In this document: in pieces, positions 33,190 to 42,532 of the stretch
Layout of the letters: each line of letters opens with the position of its first letter
Numbering within the stretch: position 1 is the first letter of the stretch
NCBI RefSeq assembly: GCF_947488185.1
Contig: NZ_CANKYM010000005.1
Coordinates: 248,001-312,000 of the forward strand
Length of the DNA stretch: 64,000 bases
Direction: 5' to 3'
Origin: an uncultured Roseobacter sp.
Lineage (GTDB): Bacteria > Pseudomonadota > Alphaproteobacteria > Rhodobacterales > Rhodobacteraceae
Made by a program: the position numbers and the translations under genes
The notes under the pieces: generated by a model
Told to the model about the DNA's origin: nothing
Database searches by the model: none
The model's input: only the letters and a program-made list of their open reading frames with translations

Positions 33190-34299
33190 ATGACCCGCCG
33201 ATTTCCAGTGACAGCCCTCGCCCTTTCTGTCTTGTTCAGCACCTTCACGACGATGATGGCGCAGGCCGACACGCAGATCACGATGTCGCCGATGGCAGAC
33301 GGGCTCGATACGCCCTGGGGCATCGCTATTCTGCCGGACGGCGGCCTGCTGGTCACGGAGCGGGAGGGCGAGTTGCTGCATTTCCGCGATGGGGTGCGCC
33401 GCGAGGTGGCGGGTGTGCCGGATGTAGCCGCGCGGGGGCAGGGCGGATTGCTGGATATCACGCTAGCGCGGGACTTTGCGCAGACGCGGGAGCTGTTTCT
33501 GACCTATTCCAAACCTCAACGCGGCGGCGCCGGAACGGCTTTAGCGGTGGCTCGCCTGTCGCAGGATTCGACTCGGCTGGAAAACCTGCGCGTGCTCTTT
33601 GAAATGGCGTCCGGCAGTTCGGGTGGGCGGCATTTCGGCAGCCGCGTGGTGGAGGCGGCGGATGGCACGCTCTTTGTCACCATCGGCGACCGGGGTGACC
33701 GCCCGTCCGCGCAGGATCGCCTTTCGCACAATGGCGCAATTGTCCGGGTCAATCGGGACGGGTCGGTGCCGCGCGACAATCCATTCGTGGGGCAGGCAGA
33801 TGTGTTGCCGGAAATCTGGTCCTTCGGGCACCGCAATCCACAGGGTGCAGGTTTTGACGCCTCCGGGCAGCTCTGGACGTCGGAGCATGGCGCGCGCGGT
33901 GGCGATGAGCTGAACCGCGTGAAGAAAGGCGCCAACTTCGGCTGGCCGGTGATCTCCTACGGGCGGCATTACTCCGGGGCCAAGATCGGCGAAGGTGCCA
34001 CCAAGCCGGGGATGGAACAGCCGCGGCACTACTGGGACCCATCCATCGCACCCTCGGGATTGTTGGTCTATCAGGGCGAGATGTTCCCGGACTGGCAGGG
34101 GGATATCTTCGTGGGATCTCTGAAATTCGACTACATCTCGCGGCTGGAGGTGTCGGGAAATGCGGCACGTGAAGCCGGTCAGATCAAATCCGATCAGACC
34201 AGCCGCGTACGAGACCTGATCGAAGCGCCTGATGGGAGCATCTGGTTCATCTCTGTAGGCGACGGGGTTGTCTACCGCATGGCGCGCGCGGGCGCCTGA
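33190..34299 (+). CDS. PQQ-dependent sugar dehydrogenase (YliI/Asd-like)
   Basis: A 369-residue secreted six-bladed propeller of the soluble glucose/sorbosone dehydrogenase family (PF07995). After the signal peptide (ALALSVLFSTFTTMMAQA) come LDTPWGIAILPDGGLLVTER, RGQGGLLDITLARDF, GSSGGRHFGSRVVEAADGTL, SFGHRNPQGAGFD, TSEHGARGGDELNRVKKGAN and the end VGDGVVYRMA. In E. coli YliI these loops bind PQQ and calcium. PQQ synthesis genes are not in the window; the sugar substrate is unknown. It stands alone and converges with the GlxA-type regulator with no gap. Confidence 0.9.
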   Translation: MTRRFPVTALALSVLFSTFTTMMAQADTQITMSPMADGLDTPWGIAILPDGGLLVTEREGELLHFRDGVRREVAGVPDVAARGQGGLLDITLARDFAQTRELFLTYSKPQRGGAGTALAVARLSQDSTRLENLRVLFEMASGSSGGRHFGSRVVEAADGTLFVTIGDRGDRPSAQDRLSHNGAIVRVNRDGSVPRDNPFVGQADVLPEIWSFGHRNPQGAGFDASGQLWTSEHGARGGDELNRVKKGANFGWPVISYGRHYSGAKIGEGATKPGMEQPRHYWDPSIAPSGLLVYQGEMFPDWQGDIFVGSLKFDYISRLEVSGNAAREAGQIKSDQTSRVRDLIEAPDGSIWFISVGDGVVYRMARAGA

Positions 34300-35304
34300 T
34301 CAGATCGACAGGCGCGCGGCGTGACTGCCACGCTCGCGGTAGGGCGTGGTGTCATAATGCGACCGGTAGCATTTGGAAAAATGCGAGGGTGAGGCAAAAC
34401 CGCAGGCCAAGGCCACGTTGATCACGCTCATATCGGTCTGCATCAGCAGGTTGCGCGCCTTTTGCAGCCGCAATTCCATGTAGTAACGCTTGGGCGAGCG
34501 GTTGAGATAGCGCCGGAACAGCCGCTCCAGCTGCCGGGTGCTCATGCCCACGTTCTTGGCGAGGATTGAGGGGCTGATCGGCTCCTCGATATTGCCTTCC
34601 ATCATCTGGATGACTTTGCTGAGCTTCGGGTGGCGCACGCCAATCCGGGTCGGCACCGACAGGCGCTGGGTGTCCTGATCGGTGCGGATCGACGCATAGA
34701 TCAACTGATCCGCCACCATATTGGCGAGTTCTTCGCCCTGATGATCGGCAATCAGCTTGAGCATCAGGTCAATCGATGAGGTGCCGCCTGCGGTCGTGAT
34801 ACGGTTGCCATCGACCACAAAGACAGATTTCGTCAGGTCGACCTCCTGAAACTCCTCGGAAAAACTGTCCTGATTTTCCCAGTGGATCGTGGCGCGTTTG
34901 CCGTCCAGCAGCCCCGCCTTGGCGAGCGTGTAAGCTGCCGTACACAGGCCGCCGACCAAAAGCCCCTTGCGCGCCTCGCGGCGCAGCCAGCCCAGCACGC
35001 GTTTCGTCGTCGCCGCCTGCACGTCGATGCCGCCACAGACCATCACCGTGTCGTCGCGGTTCAGATCTTCAAGATCCCCATCCAGCTTGAAACCGCTACC
35101 CGAGGAGGCATAGACGATATCACCGCCCTCGCCGATGATCCGCCATTCATAGAGTTGCTTGCCGGCCATCCGGTTGGCGATGCGAAGGCTTTCGACGGCA
35201 GCGGAAAAACAGAGCAATGTGAAATCGTCGAGCAAAACAAACACGAAACGCTTCGGTTTGTCGGCGGGCGGATCTTTCCGCAGGGCTGGTTGCATCTGGG
35301 ACAT
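34300..35304 (-). CDS. GlxA-family transcriptional regulator (DJ-1/PfpI + AraC)
   Basis: A 334-residue regulator. Residues 18-185 form a DJ-1/PfpI amidase-like domain (FVFVLLDDFTLLCFSAAVES, VCGGIDVQAATTK, GGLCTAAYTLAKAGLLDG), and residues 225-325 an AraC helix-turn-helix pair (ISPSILAKNVGMSTRQLERL, VINVALACGFASPSHFSKCY). The cysteine in GGLCTAAY is at the nucleophile-elbow position. This architecture is typical of GbdR-like regulators of glycine betaine and carnitine catabolism; the target genes are not adjacent. Confidence 0.9.
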   Translation of the reverse strand: MSQMQPALRKDPPADKPKRFVFVLLDDFTLLCFSAAVESLRIANRMAGKQLYEWRIIGEGGDIVYASSGSGFKLDGDLEDLNRDDTVMVCGGIDVQAATTKRVLGWLRREARKGLLVGGLCTAAYTLAKAGLLDGKRATIHWENQDSFSEEFQEVDLTKSVFVVDGNRITTAGGTSSIDLMLKLIADHQGEELANMVADQLIYASIRTDQDTQRLSVPTRIGVRHPKLSKVIQMMEGNIEEPISPSILAKNVGMSTRQLERLFRRYLNRSPKRYYMELRLQKARNLLMQTDMSVINVALACGFASPSHFSKCYRSHYDTTPYRERGSHAARLSI

Positions 35305-35496
35305 TGCCGTCTCTTGATCTTATCTTCCCGGGACAGGGTGTGCGGTATCCACTGTCTGTTGGCTCACATGGTCACGACCGAAACGCGACGTCAAGAGGTC
35401 GAATTTGTGATATGGTCACTGCCGGAAGGCTTTTGTATAGAGAGCGCTGAGATGTGAGCGCTCGCAGGAATGCGGGCTCAACCCGGAGTAGAAAAC

Positions 35497-36867
35497 ATGA
35501 CCGAATGGACAAAATCAAGCTGGCGCGCCAAACCGCGGATCCAGATGCCGGACTATCCGGATCAGGCCGCCTTGGAGGCTGTCGAGGCCCAGCTTGCCCG
35601 GTTCCCATTGCTTGTTTTTGCCGGTGAGGCCCGCCGTCTCAGAATGCACCTCGCGGCAGCAGGTCGCGGCGAGGCGTTCTTGCTGCAGGGCGGCGATTGC
35701 GCCGAGAGCTTTGACCAATTCAGCTCGGATGCGATCCGCGACACCTTCAAGGTGATGCTGCAGATGGCCACCGTGCTGACCTACGGTGCCAAGGTGCCGG
35801 TGATCAAGGTGGGTCGCATGGCCGGGCAGTTCGCCAAGCCGCGCTCGGCGCCGACCGAGACAGTGGATGGGGTGGAATTGCCGAGCTACCGCGGCGACAT
35901 CATCAACGAACTGGATTTCACCTCGAAAGCCCGTATTCCGGATCCGGAAAAGATGCTGCGCGCCTATACACAGGCGGCCGCCACGCTGAACCTCATTCGC
36001 GCCTTCTCCACCGGGGGCTACGCTGACATCCATCAGGTGCACGCCTGGACGCTCGGCTTTACCGAGCATGAGAAGGTCGAGCGCTACCGCGAGATCGCCA
36101 ATCGCATCTCGGACACGCTGGACTTCATGTCCGCCGCCGGAGTCACGCCGGAGACAGCGCATACGTTGCAGTCGGTGGAATTCTACACCAGCCACGAGTC
36201 TCTGTTGCTGGAGTATGAAGAGGCGTTGACGCGCATCGACAGCACCACCGGCAAGTGGCTCGCGGGCTCGGGTCACATGATCTGGATCGGCGACCGCACG
36301 CGGCAGCCGGACGGCGCGCATGTGGAGTTTGCCAGCGGCGTCCAGAACCCCATCGGTCTGAAAGCAGGCCCGTCGATGACGTCGGAAGACCTCAAGGTGC
36401 TGATGGCCAAGCTGAACCCCGAAAACGAAGAGGGGCGCCTGACCCTGATCGCGCGGTTTGGGGCCGGGTACGTCGGTGAACACCTGCCACGGCTGATAAA
36501 GACCGTGCGCGAAGAAGGTGCCAATGTCACCTGGGTCTGCGATGCGATGCATGGCAACACGATCAAGTCCTCGACCGGTTACAAGACACGACCTTTCGAT
36601 TCCGTGTTGCGCGAAGTGCGCGAGTTCTTTGCCGTGCATGCCGCCGAAGGCACCGTGCCGGGGGGGGTGCATTTCGAGATGACCGGGCAAGACGTGACCG
36701 AGTGCACCGGAGGTGTCCGCGCCGTCAGCGATGAAGACCTGTCAGATCGCTACCATACCGCCTGTGATCCGCGCCTGAACGCCAGCCAGTCTCTGGAACT
36801 GGCGTTCCTGGTGGCCGATGAGCTTTCGAACCGGCGCGCCGCGCACCGAGATCAAGCCGCTGGCTAA
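35497..36867 (+). CDS. aroG: Class II DAHP synthase
   Basis: A 456-residue 3-deoxy-7-phosphoheptulonate synthase of the plant-like class II, the first step of the shikimate pathway, joining PEP and erythrose 4-phosphate. Class II marks are LLQGGDCAESFDQF (metal-binding Cys), KVGRMAGQFAKPRS, SYRGDIINELDF, SHESLLLEYEEALTR, WIGDRTRQPDGAHVEF and GGVHFEMTGQDVTECTGG. I start at ATG 35497 (MTEWTKSSWRAKP), preceded by CGGAG; a frame 9 codons longer starts at 35470. A 7-bp inverted repeat GAGCGCT/AGCGCTC at 35442-35463 lies in the leader. Confidence 0.95.
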   Translation: MTEWTKSSWRAKPRIQMPDYPDQAALEAVEAQLARFPLLVFAGEARRLRMHLAAAGRGEAFLLQGGDCAESFDQFSSDAIRDTFKVMLQMATVLTYGAKVPVIKVGRMAGQFAKPRSAPTETVDGVELPSYRGDIINELDFTSKARIPDPEKMLRAYTQAAATLNLIRAFSTGGYADIHQVHAWTLGFTEHEKVERYREIANRISDTLDFMSAAGVTPETAHTLQSVEFYTSHESLLLEYEEALTRIDSTTGKWLAGSGHMIWIGDRTRQPDGAHVEFASGVQNPIGLKAGPSMTSEDLKVLMAKLNPENEEGRLTLIARFGAGYVGEHLPRLIKTVREEGANVTWVCDAMHGNTIKSSTGYKTRPFDSVLREVREFFAVHAAEGTVPGGVHFEMTGQDVTECTGGVRAVSDEDLSDRYHTACDPRLNASQSLELAFLVADELSNRRAAHRDQAAG

Positions 36868-36891
36868 CGTAGGCTCCCCGACTGGATTGAA

Positions 36892-36924
36892 GCCCGCCCC
36901 GGAGGTATCCGCGGGCGGGCTTTT
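36892..36924 (+). terminator. Terminator of DAHP synthase gene
   Basis: GCCCGCC and GGCGGGC pair across a 15-nt loop that itself can pair further, followed by TTTTCC; it lies 24 bp past the stop. Confidence 0.88.
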
Positions 36925-36939
36925 CCATTGGCGGGGGCC

Positions 36940-36974
36940 AAAAACAAAACCACCCGCACATTCTGTGCGGGTGG
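36940..36974 (-). terminator. Terminator of PAS-protein gene
   Basis: CCACCCGCACA-TTC-TGTGCGGGTGG is an 11-bp perfect stem. On the minus strand it is followed by TTTTGTTTTTGG, 36 bp past the stop of the gene at 37011-37724. Confidence 0.9.
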
Positions 36975-37010
36975 CCTTCCTGATCAAAGGAATTTGGTAC
37001 TAAAATCCGG

Positions 37011-37724
37011 TCAGTCGTCCGACTTCACCAGCCGCAGGTAGGGCGCGTGCTGGCGCGGCGTCTCGCTGCGAAACGGCACGCTGGGCTCGCGAAAGGCCTG
37101 CTCAGGCGTTGTCGCGGGCTTCTTTGTGGCTGCGGGCGCAGGTTTGTCCTTGTGGATCGCGGGCGGCAGCGCGGCGTCAGCCACAATCGGGCGCAACGCA
37201 CTGCGGGTCACGTCGAACCGGCGCGGACTGCGGCCCATTTCACCTACTGAAACCAACGCGCCGAGAATGCGGCTCACATCGCCCAGATCACTTTTCAGCG
37301 GCATCAGCACCATGCGCGCCTCCAGTGGCGGCAGGCCAGCACCGGCCTCGGAACGCAACTCCAGGGAACATGTCGCCGGCGTTTCAAAGACTTCTTCGAG
37401 AGTATCGCTCAGCTGACGTCGCGAGGCGGGCGTGATGAAGGAGGTCAGCGGCATGCCGCGCACTTCCATCCCCATCAGATCACTCAGATGGCTGCCAGCA
37501 ATACGCAACCGTGCAATGCCGGGCGCAATTCTCTCGACGATGAAGGAATATTCCAACGCCTGCTCGATCCCGCGCGGGTCAATCTCCGCGCGGTTCGGCA
37601 TCAGACGGTTGCCACGCAGGGCTTCCCAATAGGCCTCCAGCTGCGCGATTGGTGCAAATCCTGTATGTGAAACACGTTGCGTCATACTAAATACATTGTG
37701 CGTTTTTTGCCCGCCGTTGTCCAT
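37011..37724 (-). CDS. PAS_5 (DUF1457-type) domain protein
   Basis: A 237-residue soluble protein. Residues 25-170 match the PAS_5 family found almost only in alphaproteobacteria: LEAYWEALRGNRLMPNRAEI, DPRGIEQALEYSFIVERI, IARLRIAGSHLSDLMGMEVR and EARMVLMPLKSDLG. The last 60 residues are Pro/Lys/Arg rich and probably disordered. There is no output domain; such proteins may be partners of motility or cell-cycle regulators, which is not shown here. An internal ATG (MTQRVSHTGFAPI) 13 codons in could be the real start. Confidence 0.85.
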   Translation of the reverse strand: MDNGGQKTHNVFSMTQRVSHTGFAPIAQLEAYWEALRGNRLMPNRAEIDPRGIEQALEYSFIVERIAPGIARLRIAGSHLSDLMGMEVRGMPLTSFITPASRRQLSDTLEEVFETPATCSLELRSEAGAGLPPLEARMVLMPLKSDLGDVSRILGALVSVGEMGRSPRRFDVTRSALRPIVADAALPPAIHKDKPAPAATKKPATTPEQAFREPSVPFRSETPRQHAPYLRLVKSDD

Positions 37725-37985
37725 CGCCCAACCCTTTGCCTATATCGGTGCTCGCGCACAGTCTGAAATCGTTACGAAGGCACCCATAGCGTTTATTAGC
37801 ACGGTGCCAAACTGGTTACTGGAACTTTAATATCAACAATTTTCTACAAATGGTGGGATATGTTTAGATTTGGTTAACCGATACGTGCAGGGGCCTGGCG
37901 TCGGCGAAGCATCGCGCAGGGGTTGCCCTGACCGCTTGAATCGCCATAAGGCTGGCGGGAACGACGGCCGAAAGGGCAAGAACTG

Positions 37986-38876
37986 ATGATCCGCTCCATG
38001 ACTGGTTTTTCCTCGGCCACGGGCAGCCTGTCGCCCCATTCCTGGGCCTGGGAGTTGCGGGCGGTGAACGGCAAGGGGCTCGATCTGCGGCTGCGTGTGC
38101 CGGACTGGATCGACGGGCTTGAAGCGGGGTTGCGCAAGCTGCTGGCAGCCCAGGTCACCCGCGGCAATGTCACCCTGTCGCTGCGGCTGGCACGGGATGA
38201 ACAGGCAGGCGCTCTCCAGATCAATGAGGCGCAACTGAAGTCTGTTCTGGATGCAATGGCGGTGATCGAGGCCCGCGCGATGGAGGCGGGCGTCTCCCTG
38301 GCCCCGGCGACCTCCTCCGATATTGTCGCCTTGCGGGGCGTGCTGGAACAAAGCACCAGTGAAGATGATGCCGCACCTCTGGCAAAAGCGCTGCTGGCGG
38401 AGGCCGAGGCCCTGATTGCCGATTTCAACGCCATGCGCGACAGCGAAGGCGCCGCCCTGCAAAAGGTGTTGCGGGGCCAGCTAGAGGAAGTTGCGACCCT
38501 GACGGCGGAAGCGGCACGGCTGGCGGAGGCCCGCAGCGGCACGCTGGCAGAGACCTTGAGGCGCAATCTGGCCAAGGTTATGGACAATACCGATGGCGCT
38601 GATGCCGACCGCGTGGCGCAGGAACTCGCGCTGATTGCCGTGAAATCCGATGTGACCGAAGAGATCGACCGGCTTGCTGCCCACGTCGAGGCGGCGCGCG
38701 ACCTGATCGGGCAGGGCGGGCCGGTGGGGCGCAAGCTCGATTTCCTGATGCAGGAATTCAACCGTGAGGCCAATACGCTCTGCGCCAAGGCGCAGAACAC
38801 CGATCTGACCCGCTGCGGTCTGGCGCTGAAGGCGGTGATCGACCAGATGCGCGAACAAGTCCAGAATGTGGAGTAG
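37986..38876 (+). CDS. YicC/YloC-family endoribonuclease
   Basis: A 296-residue YicC protein: N-terminus IRSMTGFSSATGSL, ELRAVNGKGLDLRLRVPDW, and the C-terminal half with ERI-like helices ending VGRKLDFLMQEFNREANTLC. YicC/YloC proteins are endoribonucleases, in E. coli linked to turnover of the sRNA RyhB. It is 3 bp from gmk, the usual partner throughout Proteobacteria. Confidence 0.94.
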   Translation: MIRSMTGFSSATGSLSPHSWAWELRAVNGKGLDLRLRVPDWIDGLEAGLRKLLAAQVTRGNVTLSLRLARDEQAGALQINEAQLKSVLDAMAVIEARAMEAGVSLAPATSSDIVALRGVLEQSTSEDDAAPLAKALLAEAEALIADFNAMRDSEGAALQKVLRGQLEEVATLTAEAARLAEARSGTLAETLRRNLAKVMDNTDGADADRVAQELALIAVKSDVTEEIDRLAAHVEAARDLIGQGGPVGRKLDFLMQEFNREANTLCAKAQNTDLTRCGLALKAVIDQMREQVQNVE

Positions 38877-38879
38877 ACG

Positions 38880-39524
38880 ATGACCGCGACACGCCGGGGC
38901 CTTTTGATTATTCTCAGCTCGCCGTCGGGGGCGGGGAAATCGACGCTGGCGCGGCGCTTGCGGACCTGGGACGCGGATATCGAGTTCTCGATTTCGGCCA
39001 CGACCCGCGCGGCGCGCCCCGGCGAAGAAGACGGGCGCGAATACCATTTCGTGGATGAGGCCGCGTTCAAGGCGCAGGTAAGCCACGGCGGCATGCTGGA
39101 GCACGCGCATGTCTTTGGCAATTTCTACGGCTCCCCCCGGGCGCCGGTACAGGCGGCGATCGATCAGGGCCGGGACGTGCTCTTTGACATCGACTGGCAG
39201 GGCGCGCAGCAGATCACCAATTCGGCGCTCGGCGCGCATACGCTGTCGATCTTCCTGCTGCCGCCTTCGATCCGCGAATTGCGCAACCGGCTGGAGAAAC
39301 GCGGTCAGGACGATGCGGAGACCATCGCGCGGCGTATGGAAAAGAGCTGGGACGAGATCAGCCACTGGGGCGCTTATGATTTCGTGATTGTGAATGACGA
39401 TCTGGACGAGACCGAAGAAAAGCTGAAAACCATCATTTCGGCCACGCGCCTGCGGCGCAGCCAGCAACCGGGGCTGACCGAACACGTACGCCATCTGCAA
39501 TCGGAATTCGAGGAGCTGTCATGA
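38880..39524 (+). CDS. gmk: Guanylate kinase
   Basis: A 214-residue enzyme that phosphorylates GMP to GDP. P-loop SSPSGAGKSTLARRL near residues 12-26, the GMP-binding ATTRAARPGEEDGREYHFV and the lid arginines in LRNRLEKRGQDDAETIARRM are all present. It overlaps the carbonic anhydrase-like gene by 4 bp. Confidence 0.97.
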   Translation: MTATRRGLLIILSSPSGAGKSTLARRLRTWDADIEFSISATTRAARPGEEDGREYHFVDEAAFKAQVSHGGMLEHAHVFGNFYGSPRAPVQAAIDQGRDVLFDIDWQGAQQITNSALGAHTLSIFLLPPSIRELRNRLEKRGQDDAETIARRMEKSWDEISHWGAYDFVIVNDDLDETEEKLKTIISATRLRRSQQPGLTEHVRHLQSEFEELS

Positions 39525-40048
39525 CACGCTACGCTTTGGGAGATCACGGCCCGCAGGTGCATGCGGATACATGGGTGGCGCCGGACGCCAATCTGGTGGG
39601 GCAGGTCGTGCTGGAAGAGGGCGCCTCGGTCTGGTTCGGTACCACGATCCGCGCTGATCACGAGGAAATCCGCGTGGGTCGCGGCTCCAATGTGCAGGAG
39701 AATTGCGTCTTTCACATTGACGCGGGCTATCCGCTGACCATCGGCGAGAATTGCACCATCGGGCACAAAGTGATGCTGCACGGCTGCACCATTGGCGACA
39801 ATTCCCTGATCGGCATGGGCGCGACGGTGCTGAACGGGGCCAAAATCGGCAAGAACTGCCTGATCGGCGCGGGCGCGTTAATCACGGAGAACAAGGTGAT
39901 CCCGGATGGCTCTCTTGTGATGGGCGTGCCCGGCAAGGTCGTCCGTGAGCTGGATGCACAGGCGATCCATGGCCTGACGCTGAGCGCGCTGCATTACCAG
40001 GAAAACATGCGCAAGTTTCGAGATGAACTGCGCCCGATAGAAAGCTGA
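39521..40048 (+). CDS. Gamma-carbonic anhydrase family protein
   Basis: A 175-residue left-handed beta-helix trimer protein. The zinc histidines are in CVFHIDAGYP and IGHKVMLHGCTIG, and the arginine and glutamine/asparagine pocket residues in TTIRADHEEIRVG and SNVQEN are kept. Bacterial relatives (YrdA, CaiE, PaaY types) range from active carbonic anhydrases to thioesterase partners. It starts inside the gmk stop and ends one base before the next start. Confidence 0.92.
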   Translation: MTRYALGDHGPQVHADTWVAPDANLVGQVVLEEGASVWFGTTIRADHEEIRVGRGSNVQENCVFHIDAGYPLTIGENCTIGHKVMLHGCTIGDNSLIGMGATVLNGAKIGKNCLIGAGALITENKVIPDGSLVMGVPGKVVRELDAQAIHGLTLSALHYQENMRKFRDELRPIES

Positions 40049-40049
40049 T

Positions 40050-41237
40050 ATGAAAAACGAAAAAGGATCGCTGGTGCGCCCCGACGCACTGCCTGACAGC
40101 GCCAGCCGCCCGGTCGTGACCCCGCTGAGCCCTTCGGTTGTCTATGCATCGGACACGCCCGATATGCTGGATCAGCAGTACGAAGGCGGGCTGCAAGGCT
40201 ACACCTATGCGCGCGAAGGCCATCCCAACGCCGATGTGGTCGCCAAACGCATGGACCGTCTTGAGGCCGCGCCGCATTCGGGTGTCGTGACGGCTTCGGG
40301 CATGGCAGCGGTCTCTGCGGTGCTGCTGGGGCTGACGAACGCGGGGGATCACGTGATCGGCGGCAACCAGCTTTATGGTCGGTCGCTGCGGATGATGAGT
40401 GACGATCTGCCCCGCCTGGGCATTGCCACCTCCATGGTCGATCCTGGTGATATCGAGGCGATGCGCGCGGCTTTGCGCCCGGAGACGCGCATGGTGCTGA
40501 TCGAGGTTGTCTCCAATCCGACGCTGCGCGTGGCGGATCTGAAAGGGCTCGCGACCCTGTGCAGGGAAAAGGGTGTCCTGCTGGTGGTGGACAATACCTT
40601 CACCACACCGCGCGCGATCCGGCCCTTTGACTGGGGCGCGGATATCGTGATCCACTCGATCACCAAGCTGCTGGCGGGGCATTCCGATGTCATGCTGGGC
40701 TATGTGGCGGCGCGCGATGCGGCGCTGAACGACCAGTTGCGGGTTTTTACGGTGACCGCCGGGATGAACCCCAGCCCCTTTGACTGCTGGCTTGCGGAAC
40801 GCGGGATGTTGTCGTTCGATCTGCGCTTTGACCGGACCCAGGCCACGGCCGCCCGGCTGGCCGATCACCTCAGCACTCTCACGGGGGTGACACGTGTGAT
40901 TTATCCGGGCCGCGACGATCATCCCGACCGCGCCCGCGCCACGGAGCTCTTGGACGGACAGTTCTGCAACATGGTCAGTTTTGAGCTGGACGGGGATCGG
41001 GAGGCCGCCAACGCCTTCACACGCGCCGCAGATGGCTTGAACTTCGCACCGACGCTGGGGGATATCGGCACCACGCTCTCGCACCCCGCCTCCTCCTCGC
41101 ATCGGGCGCTGACGGCAGAAAAACGTGCGGAGCTTGGCATGTCCGAAGGGTTTTTCCGCGTATCCGTCGGGTTGGAAGACGCGGATGCACTCTGCCAGAT
41201 TTTCACCGACGCCGTCGCCGCCGCGACGGGTAGCTGA
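40050..41237 (+). CDS. Trans-sulfuration PLP enzyme (cystathionine gamma-synthase/lyase family)
   Basis: A 395-residue Cys/Met-metabolism PLP enzyme. Marks are GYTYAREGHPNADVVAKRMD, TASGMAAVSAVLLGL (phosphate loop), VDNTFTTPRAIRPFDWGADI and the PLP lysine in IHSITKLLAGHSDVMLG. TTLSHPASSSHRAL near the C-terminus is the substrate-arginine region. Sequence alone does not decide between cystathionine gamma-synthase, lyase and methionine gamma-lyase. It begins 1 bp after the carbonic anhydrase-like gene. Confidence 0.9.
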   Translation: MKNEKGSLVRPDALPDSASRPVVTPLSPSVVYASDTPDMLDQQYEGGLQGYTYAREGHPNADVVAKRMDRLEAAPHSGVVTASGMAAVSAVLLGLTNAGDHVIGGNQLYGRSLRMMSDDLPRLGIATSMVDPGDIEAMRAALRPETRMVLIEVVSNPTLRVADLKGLATLCREKGVLLVVDNTFTTPRAIRPFDWGADIVIHSITKLLAGHSDVMLGYVAARDAALNDQLRVFTVTAGMNPSPFDCWLAERGMLSFDLRFDRTQATAARLADHLSTLTGVTRVIYPGRDDHPDRARATELLDGQFCNMVSFELDGDREAANAFTRAADGLNFAPTLGDIGTTLSHPASSSHRALTAEKRAELGMSEGFFRVSVGLEDADALCQIFTDAVAAATGS

Positions 41238-41252
41238 CGGGACACGGGTGCG

Positions 41253-42314
41253 ATGAGCCAAGCCCTGACCGACATTCTGGCCGCACTGCCTTTGCCGGCC
41301 CTCATCATCGATGGCAGCGAGCGGATTGTCAGCGCCAATACTGAGGCACGCAACCTGATCGGGCAGGGAATCGAAGGGCGTAACTTCGTGACCATGCTGC
41401 GTCAACCTGGGCTGATCGACACGGTTGAGGCCGTTCTTCGGGACAGCCGCCCGCGCGTGGCGCAATACCTGGCGAATGACGGGGTGCAGGATACGACTTT
41501 TCAGGTCACCGCGCGGGCCTTGGCGGGGCAGAAAGCCCTGCTGCTGTGTTTCATGGATGTGACGCATCTGGAGCAGGCGGGCCAGATGCGTCGGGATTTT
41601 GTCGCCAATGTCAGTCACGAATTGCGCACCCCGCTGACTGCCCTGATGGGGTTCATCGAAACCCTGCGCGGCCCGGCCCGCGAGGATGCCGTGGCGCGCG
41701 ACAGATTTCTCGACATCATGGAAGGCGAGGCGGGCCGGATGAACCGGCTGGTGGGCGATCTGCTGTCGCTGAGCCGTGTGGAGGGGGATGAACGTGTCCG
41801 ACCCCGGGATCGGGTCAACCTGACAGACATCCTGTCATCCGTTCTGCGCACCCTGAAGCACTTGGCGGAGGAGGCGGATGTCACGCTGGAGGCGGATTTT
41901 GGCGACGCACCGGTTGAGTTGATCGGTGACCCCGACCAGCTGATGCAGGTGTTCACCAATCTTATTGAAAACGCGATCAAATATGGGGCATCGGGGAAGC
42001 GTGTCACCGTCCAGATCGACCTGGCGGATCGGGACCCGGCCTTGCGTGCGCCCGGCGTGCGCGTGCATGTGATCGACTATGGTCCGGGCATCGACGCCAT
42101 TCACCTGCCACGCCTGACCGAGCGGTTTTACCGCGCTGACAGCCATCGCAGCCGGGCCCTGGGCGGCACCGGTTTGGGACTGGCCATTGTGAAACACATC
42201 ATCAACCGGCATCGCGGGCGTTTGAGAATGGAAAGTGAATTGGGCAAAGGCGCGCGGTTCACCGTGGTCTTGCCGACGCAAGCAACGGTGTCCGCAACCG
42301 AATCTGACGTCTGA
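41253..42314 (+). CDS. phoR: Phosphate sensor histidine kinase PhoR
   Basis: A 353-residue kinase with a PAS domain at residues 8-110 (LPLPALIIDGSERIVSANTE), HisKA with the phosphorylated histidine in VANVSHELRTPLTALMGF and an HATPase domain (NLIENAIKYGASGKRV, DYGPGIDAIHLPRLTERF, GTGLGLAIVKHI). Unlike E. coli PhoR it has no clear N-terminal membrane helices, common in this family. It heads the pst-pho block and its partner PhoB is the last gene there. It has its own start 15 bp after the PLP gene, so it may be transcribed from upstream. Confidence 0.92.
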   Translation: MSQALTDILAALPLPALIIDGSERIVSANTEARNLIGQGIEGRNFVTMLRQPGLIDTVEAVLRDSRPRVAQYLANDGVQDTTFQVTARALAGQKALLLCFMDVTHLEQAGQMRRDFVANVSHELRTPLTALMGFIETLRGPAREDAVARDRFLDIMEGEAGRMNRLVGDLLSLSRVEGDERVRPRDRVNLTDILSSVLRTLKHLAEEADVTLEADFGDAPVELIGDPDQLMQVFTNLIENAIKYGASGKRVTVQIDLADRDPALRAPGVRVHVIDYGPGIDAIHLPRLTERFYRADSHRSRALGGTGLGLAIVKHIINRHRGRLRMESELGKGARFTVVLPTQATVSATESDV

Positions 42315-42429
42315 GTCGCTCTTTCTCCACCGTGGATTGAATCCGCCCCTTCAAGCGGGCTGTGATAAAATCGATTTAAATCAGTTGGTTGAAACTCAAC
42401 CAGATGCCAGACGCCATACGTCATAAAAA

Positions 42430-42462
42430 TGTTACGTAACTGTCACAAAAGCATTGTCACAG
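42430..42462 (+). promoter_or_regulatory. Pho box upstream of pstS
   Basis: Two adjacent 11-bp repeats, TGTTACGTAAC and TGTCACAAAAG, followed by a weaker CATTGTCACAG, make a PhoB-type tandem direct repeat. It lies about 70 bp before the pstS ATG. PhoB encoded at the end of the operon would activate here in low phosphate. Confidence 0.78.
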
Positions 42463-42532
42463 GCCCGTACCACCGGCCCCAAGATCGCCATGGGGGTGAT
42501 CAGATTCGAAATTGAAAATGACAGGAGATATC

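Noticed and set aside
37874..39121. Minus-strand open frame of 415 codons
   Set aside because: Opposite yicC and gmk; Ser/Arg/Ala-rich shadow without a start signal.
39882..41618. Minus-strand open frame of 578 codons
   Set aside because: A long shadow opposite the carbonic anhydrase, PLP enzyme and phoR genes in high-GC DNA; its His/Arg/Gln-rich product matches nothing.
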